From Hydnum rufescens UP504 (Eukaryota; Basidiomycota; Agaricomycetes; Cantharellales; Hydnaceae), in assembly GCA_014904985.1 (NCBI GenBank), contig MU129068.1, positions 74,458 to 138,457 on the forward strand: a DNA stretch of 64,000 nucleotides, read 5' to 3'. The notes beneath the pieces were generated by a model. It was given only the letters and a program-made list of their open reading frames with translations. It did no database searches and had not been told where the DNA came from. Of this stretch, positions 35,262 to 47,010 are shown piece after piece (the stretch's first letter is position 1; the number at the start of each line of letters is the position of its first letter). Made by a program: the position numbers and the translations under genes.

Positions 35262-36360
35262 ATGAGTCGCACGCAACACCAGTTCAAGCTCGTCCTCCTA
35301 GGCAAATATCCATGCTCTTCGCTGAAAGAATCGCTAGCTGATATCTTCTGCTCCTTTAGGGGAGTCTGCTGTGGGGAAATCCAGGTACTTATTATCCTAT
35401 CCCCTACCTTACCTTTGGACTCCTCACTGAACAACCCCTGATGCAGCCTCGTGCTCCGGTTTGTCAAGGATCAGTTCGACGACTACCGAGAGAGCACAAT
35501 TGGCGGTATGGTGTTCTCAAGACATCTCTCATCACTCGTCCTAACCCTCTTCTCCCCAGCTGCATTCTTGACCCAAACAGTGACGTTGGATGATAACACT
35601 GTCGTAAAGTTTGAGATATGGTGGGTCTGCTCGTTTGTCTGCGCTCCAATATATGTGTTGAGCATGGCCCTGTGTCTAGGGATACTGCCGGGCAGGAACG
35701 ATACAAGGCAAGATTATTCGATTGAATAGGTCTGAAACTATGTTAATTCTACAGTTATTCATACTCTAGTCATTAGTACGTTCAGTTTTCCCTTTCTGCT
35801 GAGTTTATCTCATCGCCCTCACTGGATTTCGCCCTAGGCCCCAATGTACTACCGAAACGCGAATTGCGCAGTAGTGGTGTATGACATCACACAAACTGTA
35901 TGGTTGCCTGTTCTCTGGGTATTTGTCTCTTGGAGTTCATGTTCCCCCCTAGGCATCGCTAGAGAAAGCCAAGACGTGGATTCGAGAACTCCAACGTCAA
36001 GCAGACCCCTCCATAATCATCGCTCTCTGCGGGAACAAGACAGATCTTGAAGCAAGGAGACAAGTCACCAAAGAGGAAGCACAGAAGTATGCGGAAGAGG
36101 AGGGTCTGATGTGGTCCGAGACTTCAGCCAAGTCCGGTGAAGGTGTTGCTGATATCTTCATTTCTATCGGTCCGTGGAATTACAGGTGAATGCCACTCCG
36201 AACATAACATACTAATGCTTTTTGAACAGCACGCAAATTACCCAAGAACGTGCCACCAACAGCTAGTCGAGGCGCCGGAGGGGCGACCCCGACTGGTCGT
36301 GCGCGCGTTGATCTCAACAAACAGACTCCAACTGCCGGGCCAGATGCATGCAATTGCTAA
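35262..36360 (+). CDS. Rab5-type small GTPase
   Basis: Spliced protein of about 205 residues, starting [20 protein letters not shown]. Motifs: P-loop GESAVGKS, switch region [41 protein letters not shown], and a C-terminal CNC prenylation motif. This is the Rab5/Ypt5/Vps21 family, which controls early-endosome fusion. Exon structure is unusual. Intron 1 (35302-35359) has no GT and uses GC-AG inside the P-loop Gly codon. Another GC-AG intron (donor GCAAGA, 35708-35769) precedes a 6-nt exon TCATTA (35770-35775, Ser-Leu), followed by intron 35776-35837. All other junctions are GT-AG and keep the frame. It is convergent with BCS1, 152 bp apart. Confidence 0.93.
35770..35775 (+). other. 6-nt microexon of Rab5
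   Basis: The invariant Rab5 sequence RYKSLAPMYY needs Ser-Leu between Lys (codon ending 35707) and Ala (35838). The only in-frame source is TCATTA, preceded by CTCTAG and followed by GTACGT, both good splice sites. Confidence 0.8.
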
Positions 36361-36512
36361 TTGCCTTGACCGACTAGCACCTTGATGTGTGAAACCACGT
36401 CCTTGCATTTCAGCTCATTCCACGTCAATTTTGCGCATAGGATTGGTTCTGTGCTTTGCCACTCTTTGTGCAATTGTACGGTATTCGCGTAGTTTCTATT
36501 CTCTCTGAATCA

Positions 36513-38284
36513 TCATGGACTATCGTTTGGAGACTCCTCACGCTGTGTAAATAGCTCATCCATGCTGCGAACGGCATCCTCTGCCGACTGTCGAATGAAG
36601 TGACCTTGAAGAGAAGCCATGCTTACGCTCCGTGTGGACGTCCTGGCAGCCACAATCTCTGCCAATTCATCTGCTAATGCAGGTATCCCTCGCATCTCGG
36701 ATGGAACGCTTGAAGTCTCCTCTTCACTGGCCCCAACCGCCTCCTTAACCTCTGCTGGCGTCGAAGCTGTAGCCATACTACTCTCTCCGTAGAATCGCAA
36801 AAATAGTCGGCGAGCCTGCTCGGGAGTCGCGTCACCAATGAATTCTTGAAGGTCGACTCTACCAGGGCGGATGAGTGCTGGGTCGAGACGCTCAATATGG
36901 TTGGTCGTCATGAATATGATGCGCTCTTCGCTCGAAGCAACTCCATCCAGGGCGTTGAGAAGGCCCGAGAATGTCACGGATGACTGGTATCTATATAGTT
37001 GCTTAGCGATTGAGAAGAACATGACTAGGTAATGAGAAAACGGACCCGTCAGAAGAAGACTGGACGCGCTTGTTGAACGCGGCGTCAACATCCTCGAGGA
37101 GTATAATACTGCGTTCCGGAGCATTCATAAGGAGATGGGTCAACTTGTCATCCATTAATCCTCGCTGAGAAAGGTTGAGGACGCATATATTGTATGAAAG
37201 TTTTCCTGCCAGTGCCTGGATAAAGGACGTTTTGCCACTCCCCGGTGGGCCATATAACAGATACCCACGTCGGTACGGTATCCCTAACGTCAACACAACC
37301 ATTAAGTGGGATGATGGACACGGTGTCATGCAACCCCGCACCTCGTTCTGAATACCACTTGGCCCGATTCAAGAAGGATATCAAGTCTTTCTCAATACGC
37401 TCGCTAATGCCTTTTTCTAGCACAACGCTATTGACGTCCCGCTTCAGCCGTGGAGTACCGAACTGTTTCCATTCCGCGCCCCAGGCAGTGTATATAACGA
37501 CCTTACCCTCCTGTCTTCGAGTCGCAATATCACGAGCCTCAGAGAGCAGGAGGGGGAAAAGGGCGCGATCTCGAGAGAGAGCAGTTAAGGTAACGGTCTC
37601 CCACGGAGTTCCAGATGTCATATCGAGCATTTTGCTATCCCGTTCACGTACCACCTAGGGCTCAATATTGAATAAAATCCAAGGAAAAGGAAAGCGTAAA
37701 GCATACCTGCATCCAAGTGCCCTTATATTTGATCCAATGCGTCCCTGGTCCAGGGACCAAGCTAAACTGCACATCCGAGCTCCCGTTATCATGCTGAGTG
37801 TAATTAGTCTCCACGCTAAGTTGATGGCTTCGTAGAGATATCCCACGAGATTTTGGAGTTCTTGCTTGAACCGACATCCATTCGAGAAACCACGCATAAG
37901 AACGATCCTTGGACGGAATCTCAAGGGATACAAGCAAGCGGCGGCGCGCTAGACCTGCTAGCACCACACCCCCTCGCCGAAAAATAGCTAGACCTGCTCC
38001 TACACCCTATTGAGAATGAGCGAAGTTACTGAATATAATTCCAGGAACCAACCATTAGGCCAAAACCAGCAGAGAAATATGGACTGGAAAGGGAATTAGC
38101 TGAAATATACGTAAACTCGAGAGGCCCAGGGATAGGCATACTTATCCGCGAGTAGCTGAGATAAAAAAGACTTCGGTTCTATCGTTGGTTCGACGAAAGT
38201 AGAGACATGTCTACCCCCGACTACATCGTCAGAAGGAACGGTATGAGTGGTCCCAGAGCTCGAAGCAAGGGGCCCTCTGAACAT
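36513..38284 (-). CDS. mitochondrial BCS1-type AAA ATPase
   Basis: The minus-strand gene starts near 38284 ([20 protein letters not shown]). Order: a short N-terminal segment with SFLSQLLAD; after an intron [11 protein letters not shown]; then [13 protein letters not shown], a likely membrane or targeting region. The BCS1_N domain follows ([40 protein letters not shown]), then the AAA module: [19 protein letters not shown] (Walker A), [12 protein letters not shown] (Walker B), [15 protein letters not shown] and [17 protein letters not shown] (sensor/Arg finger). The C-terminus ends ESPNDSP. BCS1 inserts the Rieske Fe-S protein into complex III in the mitochondrial inner membrane. Fungi often carry several BCS1-like paralogues, so this may not be the housekeeping copy. 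At least five introns; no lesions seen. Confidence 0.9.
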
Positions 38285-38957
38285 GCAAGTTTTCACAATA
38301 ACCGTTGTCGGTGTGCTACGGAAAACGCCGAGTGACGGCACACCCGTCCGTTCACTGCAGGCGCAGGGTAGCAGGAACCTTGTTACAGTCGCTCGCGTGC
38401 CTGGGCTATTTCGAGCATGACTCTATGATTCCAAATGTCTCGCCTTGACCTGGGTCTGTTCAGGACCCGAATGGCAGCAGCTTATCCTTCCCAAATATGG
38501 ATGTCCCCCTGATCAGCGCCAACGTTCCTTCGCGTAGCTCATCGCACCTGACGCCTACCCTCTGGGAAACATCTCTCCTATGTAATTGACCGGAAAACAT
38601 TCTGCGGATATTCAGCTCGTCAGCCTTGAGCTTCGTGTGGCGGGCACGTCCAAATCTGCTCTCAACGACCATGACGACCGGGTTCACATTTCCTCTGTCA
38701 CTGAAACCCTGTCACATAGTGCAAGCCACCACATTCCCCTATATATCTATCGGGTCTCCGTGAAGTGGAATTGCTATGTTTCGCCCTGGTGTGGCGCCGA
38801 ATGCACTTGATAACGAATCGGCAGCCTTGTTCCGTCGATACTTTTCAGGTGGACACTCATCAATCCGAAGGCCATTGGTGCACATCAGAGATCATGTTTT
38901 GCATGGTGAATATATAACATGGTTATAACATGATTATCGCGAGAGTCATAGTCTCAG
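38285..38957. other. intergenic, one short unassigned frame
   Basis: A minus-strand frame of ~75 codons (38460-38687) has mixed charged composition but no motif. Otherwise nothing is recognised between the BCS1 start and the eL28 stop. Confidence 0.35.
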
Positions 38958-39599
38958 TCATGCAGTAGCCGCCTTCTTCCCTTCAGCCTTCTTCGTCGCA
39001 CGCGACTTCTTTTGGGCCTCGGGCTTAGGTCCCCGTGCGACCGCCGCCAATGCAGAGACACGAGCGAGCGCAGACTATGGTCAGGGTTTGAAAATGAATT
39101 ATTGAGAAATATCAGTGGATAAAAAAAAAAAAGAAAAACTGACAGTACGCAAGTCGGGTCTGTACCCTTGACGGGCATGAGCACTGATGATTCCAGCAGA
39201 CCGCCTTGGGCCGTTGTTGCGGCGGAGGATAGTGCTGTGTTTCGCGGATTTTACTTTATGAATGCTGGCGCTGGGCTTGTGCGTGGTGACACGAATAGAG
39301 CCATTGACTTCCTGGATGGAAATAGTCTAGTCATACGAAAGAAGTAGAGAATGTCAGGCCAAGGACTCATGCTCATCAAAGCGAAATCAAGCACCTTGCT
39401 ATTCCCAAGCCCAGAGTATTTGTGCGAGTGGATGTTGCGGAGATTACCCTGCGCCGAATATGCACAGGCTCAGCTATTGCAAGGACTGGCAGAGCAGTAT
39501 ACATACAGGCTCGGTAGAGAAAATAGGTCCCTCAGGTACACGCTTGACCAGGAAGGAGTTGTGGTTTTTTAACAGAAGCCACTGCAAATCCGAAGACAT
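38958..39599 (-). CDS. 60S ribosomal protein eL28
   Basis: Four exons on the minus strand start at ATG 39599: MSSDLQWLLLKNHNSFLVKR, then GNLRNIHSHKYSGLGNSK, then EVNGSIRVTTHKPSAS..NNGPRRSAG..GYRPDLR, then SALARVSALAAVARGPKPE, ending KKAEGKKAATA at 38958. This is the L28e family of the large ribosomal subunit, with the typical basic Ala/Lys-rich C-terminus. Introns are GT-AG with a strong polypyrimidine run in the last one. Length (~140 residues) is normal for fungi. Confidence 0.92.
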
Positions 39600-39667
39600 T
39601 TCGAAGGCTTAGGAAGGTGGGCTGAAGAGATAATAAGGCGCTTTTGAGCGTCGCCAAAGGCCTCACA

Positions 39668-40060
39668 ATGGACGACCTTTCTACTCACAATGGGACGATT
39701 GGAGGTGAGTGCCGGGTGATTTCAAAACCAACCGTTTGGAACTGTGCAGTTTTCCGGGAGATAAAAAGGCGCCTCCTTCCGCTCTTCTCACTATTCTCTC
39801 TCCTTCTCCCACTGGCGGAGCACATCTTCCCCACTATCTGTCTATGTTCATTCCAGCGCGCAATCGGGTTGTCCACGGAGTGCGCTGTCCAATATGATCT
39901 GGAGAGACAATTGGGGCAGACCAGACCGCGCCCAGTGATCAGTCAACACACTTTTCCGCTTCCAACAACCCCCACACCCTACGTCCCCCTTCCGCACGAC
40001 ACGTTAGAACCCATCCGACTTCCACATGAAGCATGGGCGTGGACAACGCTGCGAGAATAA
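39668..40060 (+). CDS. unidentified small ORF, head-to-head with eL28
   Basis: An open frame from ATG 39668 (MDDLSTHNGTIGG) runs 131 codons to 40060 and ends in a Pro/His-rich stretch (FPLPTTPTPYVPLPHD). A GTGAGT donor follows codon 12 and a CCAG acceptor lies near 39855, so the true gene may splice, but no spliced frame was convincing. It starts 69 bp from the eL28 start on the opposite strand. No domain is recognised. Confidence 0.3.
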   Translation: MDDLSTHNGTIGGECRVISKPTVWNCAVFREIKRRLLPLFSLFSLLLPLAEHIFPTICLCSFQRAIGLSTECAVQYDLERQLGQTRPRPVISQHTFPLPTTPTPYVPLPHDTLEPIRLPHEAWAWTTLRE

Positions 40061-40342
40061 TCCACGAGGCCGATCAAACCTCTTCGCATCTGTCGCTTTG
40101 AAACGAATATCATGTATTCTTCCAATGAACTCGTTTCACTCTATGATGCAGACATTTTTATCATCTTTTTATTACCTTGTATGTACAGAACATTGTCGTC
40201 TCATAGGCGTCCTAGCAGCGCGTCATGGACTTTCCAATTGTGCCATCTGTAAGGTTGTTGATGTTCCAACATCGAGTCCATAGAGCTTAAAGCATAAGAT
40301 CATAGAATTATTGAGGTGTTGTATTTACCTGCATGCAAATAA

Positions 40343-41115
40343 GGGCCTGTTCGGATGCAAGAATCCAGATTCTTTGGCCAGATTCTACTATTGAAAATGG
40401 GTACAGTATATTACATGTCCTTCACATTAGCATTTAGCTCACCCAGTTTTCCAGCTATCTCTTAGCTCTGAATTGAAATAATGTGGTTTATGACTGGTCC
40501 ATAACCTCTGAGAATTTCAGACCTTAGATTGTCATATAATGGGAGATACAATGACTTCAAGGCTTCAGATTTGCAAAATTCCATGTTTACTTTTGTAAAG
40601 CCACTCATGTTAGTGCTAGGGGGAAGCTATAGCAATAAAATCTGAACTGCTGGGTAGGCCCTGTGAATACTTTCCTTTGACCAGAGTTAAAGAGTTTCAA
40701 GTGATCATGTGTGGCAGTGGCAGCAATTGGATGAAGAAGCAGAGTGATTGTAACAAGTGATTGACCAATCAGAGTGCTCCATTTAGTGGCTGTGTGCCAC
40801 GACGAAGGAAGCATATTTGGTAATTCTGGCACCTGTTTGTCGTCAACCTAACAACTTGCTCAGTTCTTGCCTATTTGTTCCCAAACTCAGGAGAACTGTC
40901 TGCAAGACATTTGTGCATGTAATGCAGAAAAAAAAAATCAAAATTCACATTTTTACATGTTGTAGATCAACAAAGAACAATGCTGTATGAAGGACACGTA
41001 ATATACTGTAGATTCTTTTGGATTCTTTTGGATTGAAAAGAATCCAGAAGAATCTACCCATTTTCAATAGTAGAATCTGGCCAAAGAATCTGGATTCTTG
41101 CATCCGAACAGGCCC
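40343..41115. mobile_element. PIF/Harbinger-type MITE, TAA target duplication
   Basis: The termini are long inverted repeats: the first 61 bases (GGGCCTGTTCGGATGCAAGA and onward) match the reverse complement of the last 61 exactly. TAA lies directly on both sides (40340-40342 and 41116-41118), the hallmark of PIF/Harbinger insertion. Past the 61 bp the similarity resumes (CAGTATATTAC.TGTCCTTCA) after ~45 extra bases of GGATTCTTTT-type repeats in the right arm. The 773-bp body has no transposase frame, so the element is non-autonomous. Confidence 0.92.
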
Positions 41116-41118
41116 TAA

Positions 41119-41566
41119 GTTCCTATCCCCCACCAAGAAAAGTGAAACTTGCCTAAAAGCAAGCAGGGCAGGCAGACTTCACACGCAATGAACGTTTTAA
41201 GTTGTTTGACTGTTTGGACCTAGGCGAGTCAGTGTGTGACTGGATTGAGTTGATACCTGTCAATGTCATGTCACAATCAACTTGAGATTCCACATGGTCT
41301 GCTAGATCGGAATACAGCACTATCTATCGGCATCTTTGTATTTCTGTACTAAGGCTGCTCAATTCTGCTACTCATTCTTGAGGTCCGGAGTCGACAGAGG
41401 AGCAGTCTTCCATCGAAATGCGTATTTGGAGCGGTCAAACAGGCTCTTGCATTTACTTTCTCCCCAATGGATCAATGGATGCATTACTGGAAATATCGAA
41501 TTGTCATGCTCGAGCTCATTCCTCTCCAAAGATTCTCTCTACCTGAAGCTGATCGGAAGATGGCGG
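41119..41566. other. intergenic spacer, nothing recognised
   Basis: This lies between the Harbinger MITE and solo LTR B. The frames are short and motif-free. Confidence 0.4.
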
Positions 41567-41752
41567 TTTTGGGATAAAGAACCTCGTGTGTCGCGGAGGT
41601 ACAAACCAGTGGGGGTTTACACGCAGTACCTACACTATATATAATAAAAAAGGGGGTGGCCCTAGAGTGGGCCGGAACAGCAAAGAAAAGGGGAGGCCGC
41701 AATTTGGCACGTGATATGAATACGCCGTAGCCGATAACCACCTATTCCAACA
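41567..41752. mobile_element. solo LTR-like element B, 5-bp target duplication
   Basis: Direct repeats GGCGG flank it (41562-41566 and 41753-41757). It starts TTTTGGGATAAAGAACCTCG, probably a drifted TGTTGGG, and ends CCTATTCCAACA, giving short TGTTGG/CCAACA inverted ends. It is homologous along its length to element A at 26090-26287. There is no internal retrotransposon sequence, so it is a solo LTR or a very short element. Confidence 0.8.
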
Positions 41753-42077
41753 GGCGGGGGGAATGATCCACTCCTGACGTGACGTGATTCTTCTCAGTTC
41801 CTATCCATTGATAAGTACCCCTTATTTTTCTTTCATGGATTTGCGTGACAGCAATTGACGTGGTCACGGGCAGTTGAGTGTGATTCTCCGCGCTCAGTTC
41901 TCCCCAATCGGGGATGGTTTCGGGTCAAGGGACCAGGCCAATCGGGCTGGGACCTCGGAACAGCAGCAAGCGCAGAAGCATTCAAAGTTAGAATGGCACT
42001 CACAGCGAAACATAGGGTCATACATAAATTGTGGCCAACTATCTGATAAGCCAGCCACTGTAGTTACAAATACAAGA

Positions 42078-45000
42078 CTACCCGAGTAGATCGGCATGGC
42101 CTGAAGCAGACAGTGCAAGCTATGGAAGAAGAGGTGAACTAGGGGGGAAAATGATTGAGGAACGATAATCACGCACCACAAATTCATCATCAAGATATTT
42201 AGACACTGCGATTTGGTCACCCAGTCCCTTTCTCCGGCGCGTTTTGAGGACGAGGTCCCTCGCAAGCGCCTGCCCAGACGCTGGTTCGAGAGGCCGCAGA
42301 GGGATGGAGCTGTCCGTAGGGTCGCCTAGATCCAATATGAGAGCCGAGAAAGACACGAAGGCAACAAAGACCTACCAGGAACGATAGCCCAATGATCAAA
42401 AATTTGCTGACAGAACGCCTGGCCTTGTGTAGCTGTCCGTAAGTCAGTTTCGAAGCCATTGGCGTCGATCACAGGGATCAAAGCCTTGACGGTATAAAGC
42501 GGCGATCCAGCTTTAGGGATATCTTGAGTGACATGGCCACGCCGTCGTGCAAGCACTGTGTATACGGCGGATATACAGTCAGCTGGTGCTTGTACCTCAA
42601 CATAATACACCGGTTCCATTAGACGAGGAGTAGCCTGAGAGGCAGAACGTCAGAAACTTTGCGGAGTCCAAGGTCAAGATGCCAACACAGACCATCAGGA
42701 AAGACGAATAACAGACACGACGAGCAGTGGGCACGATCTGGCCACCGCCACGATAGATTGGTTCTTGGGCCAGTGAAGCATCAAGTATCCTAAATTTCAC
42801 ATTTCGGATCGCTGTAACCGCGGTTTAGAGATAGTGATACCAAAGAAAATTTATAGAGTAAGACCACGTACGCTCGTCGCAAAGGGGCCCCTCGCGTGCA
42901 CCCCACTGGAAACCTTGTTTTATGTGCTCCTTAACAGTGCCTAACAGTTTTTTATCAAGTTGCGACGGGAGAGTATCATCCAACAAAACGTTGGGTCCAT
43001 TTTCGTCTGGACCGAAGGCCCAGATCGATCTTGAAGCGAGCAAGTCCCATTGGAACCGCTCTTCGAAGTGTTTCCCCGCTCTTTTGCAGACATGCGCATG
43101 GTGACACGTCCGGATTCGATATCCTCAGCAATTCCACGTTCGAGAGGTTCCGCGATCATTGTAATTTTGTTTCTGGCCAATAATTATCGGGCATTAGTGT
43201 GGTCGATGGGAAAATACAAGTAAACACCAACTTCTTGTTCGGTGTTTCAGCATAGCATTTCAGCGCGCTGGTTTCTACAACTGTTTCGCAGAATTTGGTC
43301 ACAGGATCTGACACCTTGATCTCGATTTCTGAGAACAACCTGCGTAGGTCGTGCATTACGCAGTCAAGGTAAAGTTCCCCTGTCCCCAGGATGACATGCT
43401 CGCCACTTTCTTCAACCTTGGTAGAAACGAGGGGATATGACTTGTTGATGGAACGCAAACCTGAGAGCATTTTGGGTAGTTCACTGGGTGAGATCGGCTC
43501 GACTGCGATCTTAAGGACGGATTGTGTGATGTGCGATATCGGCTTGAAGATATATGGTTCTGGAACATCAATATCTACCAGGGTGGCAGTTTTGGATATT
43601 GAGGCAGACACTCCTCCGAGAAGGACGAGGTTGCCTGCTGGTACCTCGGGGACAGGAATAAGATACCTATTCAGGAAACCATTCAATGACCTCTGTAAGG
43701 AATCGCAGGAATGGAATAAATCATACCTTGACTCGCTTATCCACACGTCCTCCACTTCAGCCTTGACCATATCCTCCTCGTCCTCTGGGGAGTACCCTTC
43801 ACCAAGAACTTTCAGCTGCGAGCCTTTCTTTACGGTTCCGCTCATAACACGGCCGAAGGCACGGAAGTCCTGGGCATCTGGGGTATGATATAGCTTAGTG
43901 ATGTGGACAACGACAGGACCATTCGGATCACAGGACTGCATGGCATCGGCCAAGTCAGTATTCATTGGACCCTTGTACGTTCGCTCAACCTGGAGGGAAG
44001 ATTCAGTGGAACGACGGTTGGATAGAAGGATAGATTGACCTTGTCTTTGGCGCCACCTTCGGCGCTAGGCACCCATTGCAGGACCATATCTACAAGACCT
44101 GTCGCCTTACCAAAGAACTGATCCAAAACGGCTTTGAGGAGAGGTCGTACATCCATCTTGTACATGACGGGTTTCAATTGGATCCCGAGGTCACCGAGAG
44201 TTGCTGCTAGGGATTCCGTGTCCTCGCTTAGGACCTGTTAGGTAATGATTCAGCTCCCAACGCCACGCAGAATGGCGGCCAGACACTTGCCTGACTGTAC
44301 AATTTATATAGAGGCTCAAGAACGAAATGGACAAACGAGCGCTTGTCCTCCGGATCTGCCTGCTTACGGGTGAACTTTCTCGACTTCGAGTCGAAGTAAA
44401 TATCACCCCACAGCCGTAACGCGAACTCGTCTGTGTCAAATTTACCTGAAGACAGCAGGAGTCCATGAAGAATGCACGAATACAACAACGCGGGAGAATG
44501 CATACCAAAAGTCTCCGCGTACATATCTGCAAAACTCTTCAACGTGAAGCAGTATCCCATGTCCGTACTGGCGAAAGCAACATTGCCCCGCTCAGGACTA
44601 AGTCTCAGTTCAGGATTAGGATCAATCCCACTATAAACGAAGGGTTTTCACATCATGCGCTGAGTGCTATAAAAATTGTATCATGACTTACCTGATAAGT
44701 GAATTGACCTCCTCTATCGTTGCCTTGACCTTGTAGTACGCATCTGGGGGTGGAATCCGGAGTTCGAGAATAAGGCGATCGATTTTGTTGATAACCAGTG
44801 TAATAGGGACGTTCTGCACAAGGGCGTGTCTCACGATCGACTCCGTATTTGCCATGACCTGTCGAGAATGGAGTGAGTCTAACCACAGAAAATAGCACAA
44901 CAGACCCACCCCTTCAACTACGTCCACTACGAGAATGATACCATCTACCAGACGGATCGCAGAAGCTACCTCGTCCACCAAGTTCACATGCCCTGGAGTA

Positions 45001-45924
45001 TCTATCAAGTTGAACAAATGCGATTTCCCCCCTGAGGATTGCAAAACGAGACTCAAGGGAGAAGACTTGATTGATATTTCCCGAGACGTTGCCAATGGGT
45101 GAATATCCGTATATCGTAACTGAAAATAAGGGAGTGAAACCTTGTTACTGGGGTTCTGGACTAGGTACTCACGGATTTGTCCGAGTCCCAAGTCATCCGG
45201 TGGGTCTCAAATACAAGCATGTCGAGCAATGACGTCTTGCCGTGATGCAAATGCCCTGTAATGGCTACGTTCCGTACCATTGAAGGGAACTGCAACAAAT
45301 TCAACAGAAATCTGACGCAGATGGCCGTGGTTAGGATTTTAAAAGGGGGAGGGGCATCGTTCGGTCCCGCACCCTTTATCGTAACGCGTCTCCGGTAGGT
45401 CTTTCTCTTGAATAGCCCATTTTCGAACTTTCACAGGTGCAATGATGGGTTCGGTCAAAGGTTGCGCATCCTCTTCCTGGACGAGAGTCTCAACATCTGG
45501 TCCATATACTTCTTCCGCAGTGGGATAGTACTTTTTATGTTCGTGCAATATGACGGCACTAGGTTTGGGACCCTCTGGCAAGCAGGCCATTAGAATACGG
45601 ACATATTGTATTCCCAAAACCCGAACTTGCCGTCCAGCTCCATGAGAGCCATGCCATTGTCTACGGCCTCATGATTGTCCTGCTGGTAGCCTTCTAATGG
45701 CTGTGGGGGGGGCATGAATCTATCGCCTGAGTCATCCTGTTCGTCATCTGAATCAAGATCCGCGCCGATATAGTTTCCGAACTAGATATGCATGTACATT
45801 AGTTCATTATCGAAGAATTACGCTTGGAATCACTGACTTCATCGTAGTCTTCTAAAGAGCTATAGAAAAATTGGAACAAGTATGAGCTAACCGTGTTGAA
45901 AGAGGAGAAGAATACTGACGCCAT
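42078..45924 (-). CDS. SNU114: U5 snRNP GTPase Snu114 (EFTUD2)
   Basis: The large multi-exon gene starts at ATG 45924 ([20 protein letters not shown]) and ends [10 protein letters not shown] at 42078. Order: an acidic N-terminus and [20 protein letters not shown]; the EF-2-like GTPase domain with GHLHHGKTS (P-loop), [12 protein letters not shown] (G3) and [10 protein letters not shown] (G4). Then come [10 protein letters not shown] and [13 protein letters not shown], domain II ([27 protein letters not shown]), domain III ([34 protein letters not shown]), domain IV ([13 protein letters not shown]) and a C-terminal [13 protein letters not shown]/RRRKGL region. It is the spliceosomal GTPase that drives U4/U6 unwinding with Brr2 and Prp8. 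About 15 introns; no lesion seen. It starts 125 bp from mS41 on the other strand. Confidence 0.95.
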
Positions 45925-46049
45925 TGAGAGGGGTGATGGGGATTAGGCCCGAGATCTGTGAGTCTCAAATACGCGTACCCCGTTCACAAGGTCGAGTTCA
46001 GCCACACCCAAGGAATTCGAGTGCCGGAAGAAGCCGAAGCCCTCTGGTT
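45925..46049. promoter_or_regulatory. 125-bp bidirectional promoter interval
   Basis: This is the head-to-head gap between the start codons of Snu114 (minus) and mS41 (plus). Both 5' leaders and any core promoter must fit here. Confidence 0.5.
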
Positions 46050-46605
46050 ATGTTATTGTCAACATCGAGAGCATTCTTAGGTATTGTACATCCAGCTGGC
46101 CGGAGTATCCGGTGCTTCAAGGGGCCTCTTTCCAATGTGCCAATGCCCCGCAGTATGCCATTCTGATGCATATGAGATTGGCAGCCAGCTAAGGTATTCT
46201 TCATACATTGTCTTTAGACAACATGGCGACGGCCCAGGACTTCCTAATAGCCATTGGGCGTGGGTTGGATAAGCGGATTCCTGTAGAAAAATGGGTGGAC
46301 TTGTTTCGAATGAAGCGAGACCATTTCAAGAAGCTCGGTGTAGGTGTAAGGGATCGAAGGTACGATATGGACAGTTTGATGATCTCTACTATCTGGAGTC
46401 TTATTTACTGTCCGAAGATACGTGATGTGGGCAATGGAGAAATATCGGTTTGGCGCAGAGCCAAGAGACTTTGCTCATGAAATTGCGCCCAAAAAGAAGT
46501 ATAGAGGGTGCGTATTATTTTGGTTGGATCATTACATCGGTACCGATGTGGGTCGTAAAACTCAGGCGAGGACCCCGCATTCAAAATGGCAAGCGGATAC
46601 GATAG
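46050..46605 (+). CDS. mitochondrial small ribosomal subunit protein mS41 (Fyv4, IGR motif)
   Basis: Four exons (46050-46152, 46218-46359, 46418-46507, 46566-46605) give 124 residues. The N-terminus (MLLSTSRAFLGIVHPAGRS) looks like a mitochondrial targeting peptide. The IGR motif domain follows: DFLIAIGRGL, EKWVDLF, FKKLGV, RRYVMWAMEKYRFG. The end KKYRGRGPRIQNGKRIR is typical of Fyv4/mS41. All introns are GT-AG and the frame closes exactly at TAG 46605. The role is as a component of the mitoribosome small subunit. Confidence 0.9.
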
Positions 46606-46900
46606 CACCGTCATCTTTACCTCCGTCCCCGGCAAACTGTCTGTTTCCACACTGACACACCTCTGGTAATCTTGAGCTGGTGTTGTTTCCGATGTCGAAT
46701 ATTTTCGATTTCGATTTGATCTTCTATGGGAGGACTTATTCCTGGAGAAGCTCCTTAGTGATGGTTCTAAAGTGACGAAATTAAAACCAGAATCGATTGT
46801 TTGTACTGGTACTGCATAGCTGAGGCCACTATGCATATATCCAGCAGCTGATCTCAATGCACTAGTACAAAGTCTGGAATGAGGACTAGGGGAGGGTCCA

Positions 46901-46918
46901 GAGGCTCCGCGGAGCCTC
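46901..46918. repeat. 18-bp GC-rich palindrome
   Basis: GAGGCTCCGCGGAGCCTC is a perfect palindrome in the 405-bp gap between mS41 and the EF-hand gene. It could form a hairpin in either transcript. No role is shown. Confidence 0.5.
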
Positions 46919-47010
46919 TCGAGCCTTGCGTGATAATGTTTTAGATCACACCGCTATTTTAGTAGACCCATAATGTTTACGCGGCGAAATCCGTGCCGCA
47001 TAGGTCGACG

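Noticed and set aside
41894..42265. 123-codon minus-strand ORF
   Set aside because: It overlaps the last exon and intron of Snu114 in another frame; the spliced Snu114 end explains the sequence.
46405..46857. 150-codon minus-strand ORF
   Set aside because: It lies antisense to the last exons of mS41, has no motif and no splice support. It is a shadow frame plus 3' flank.
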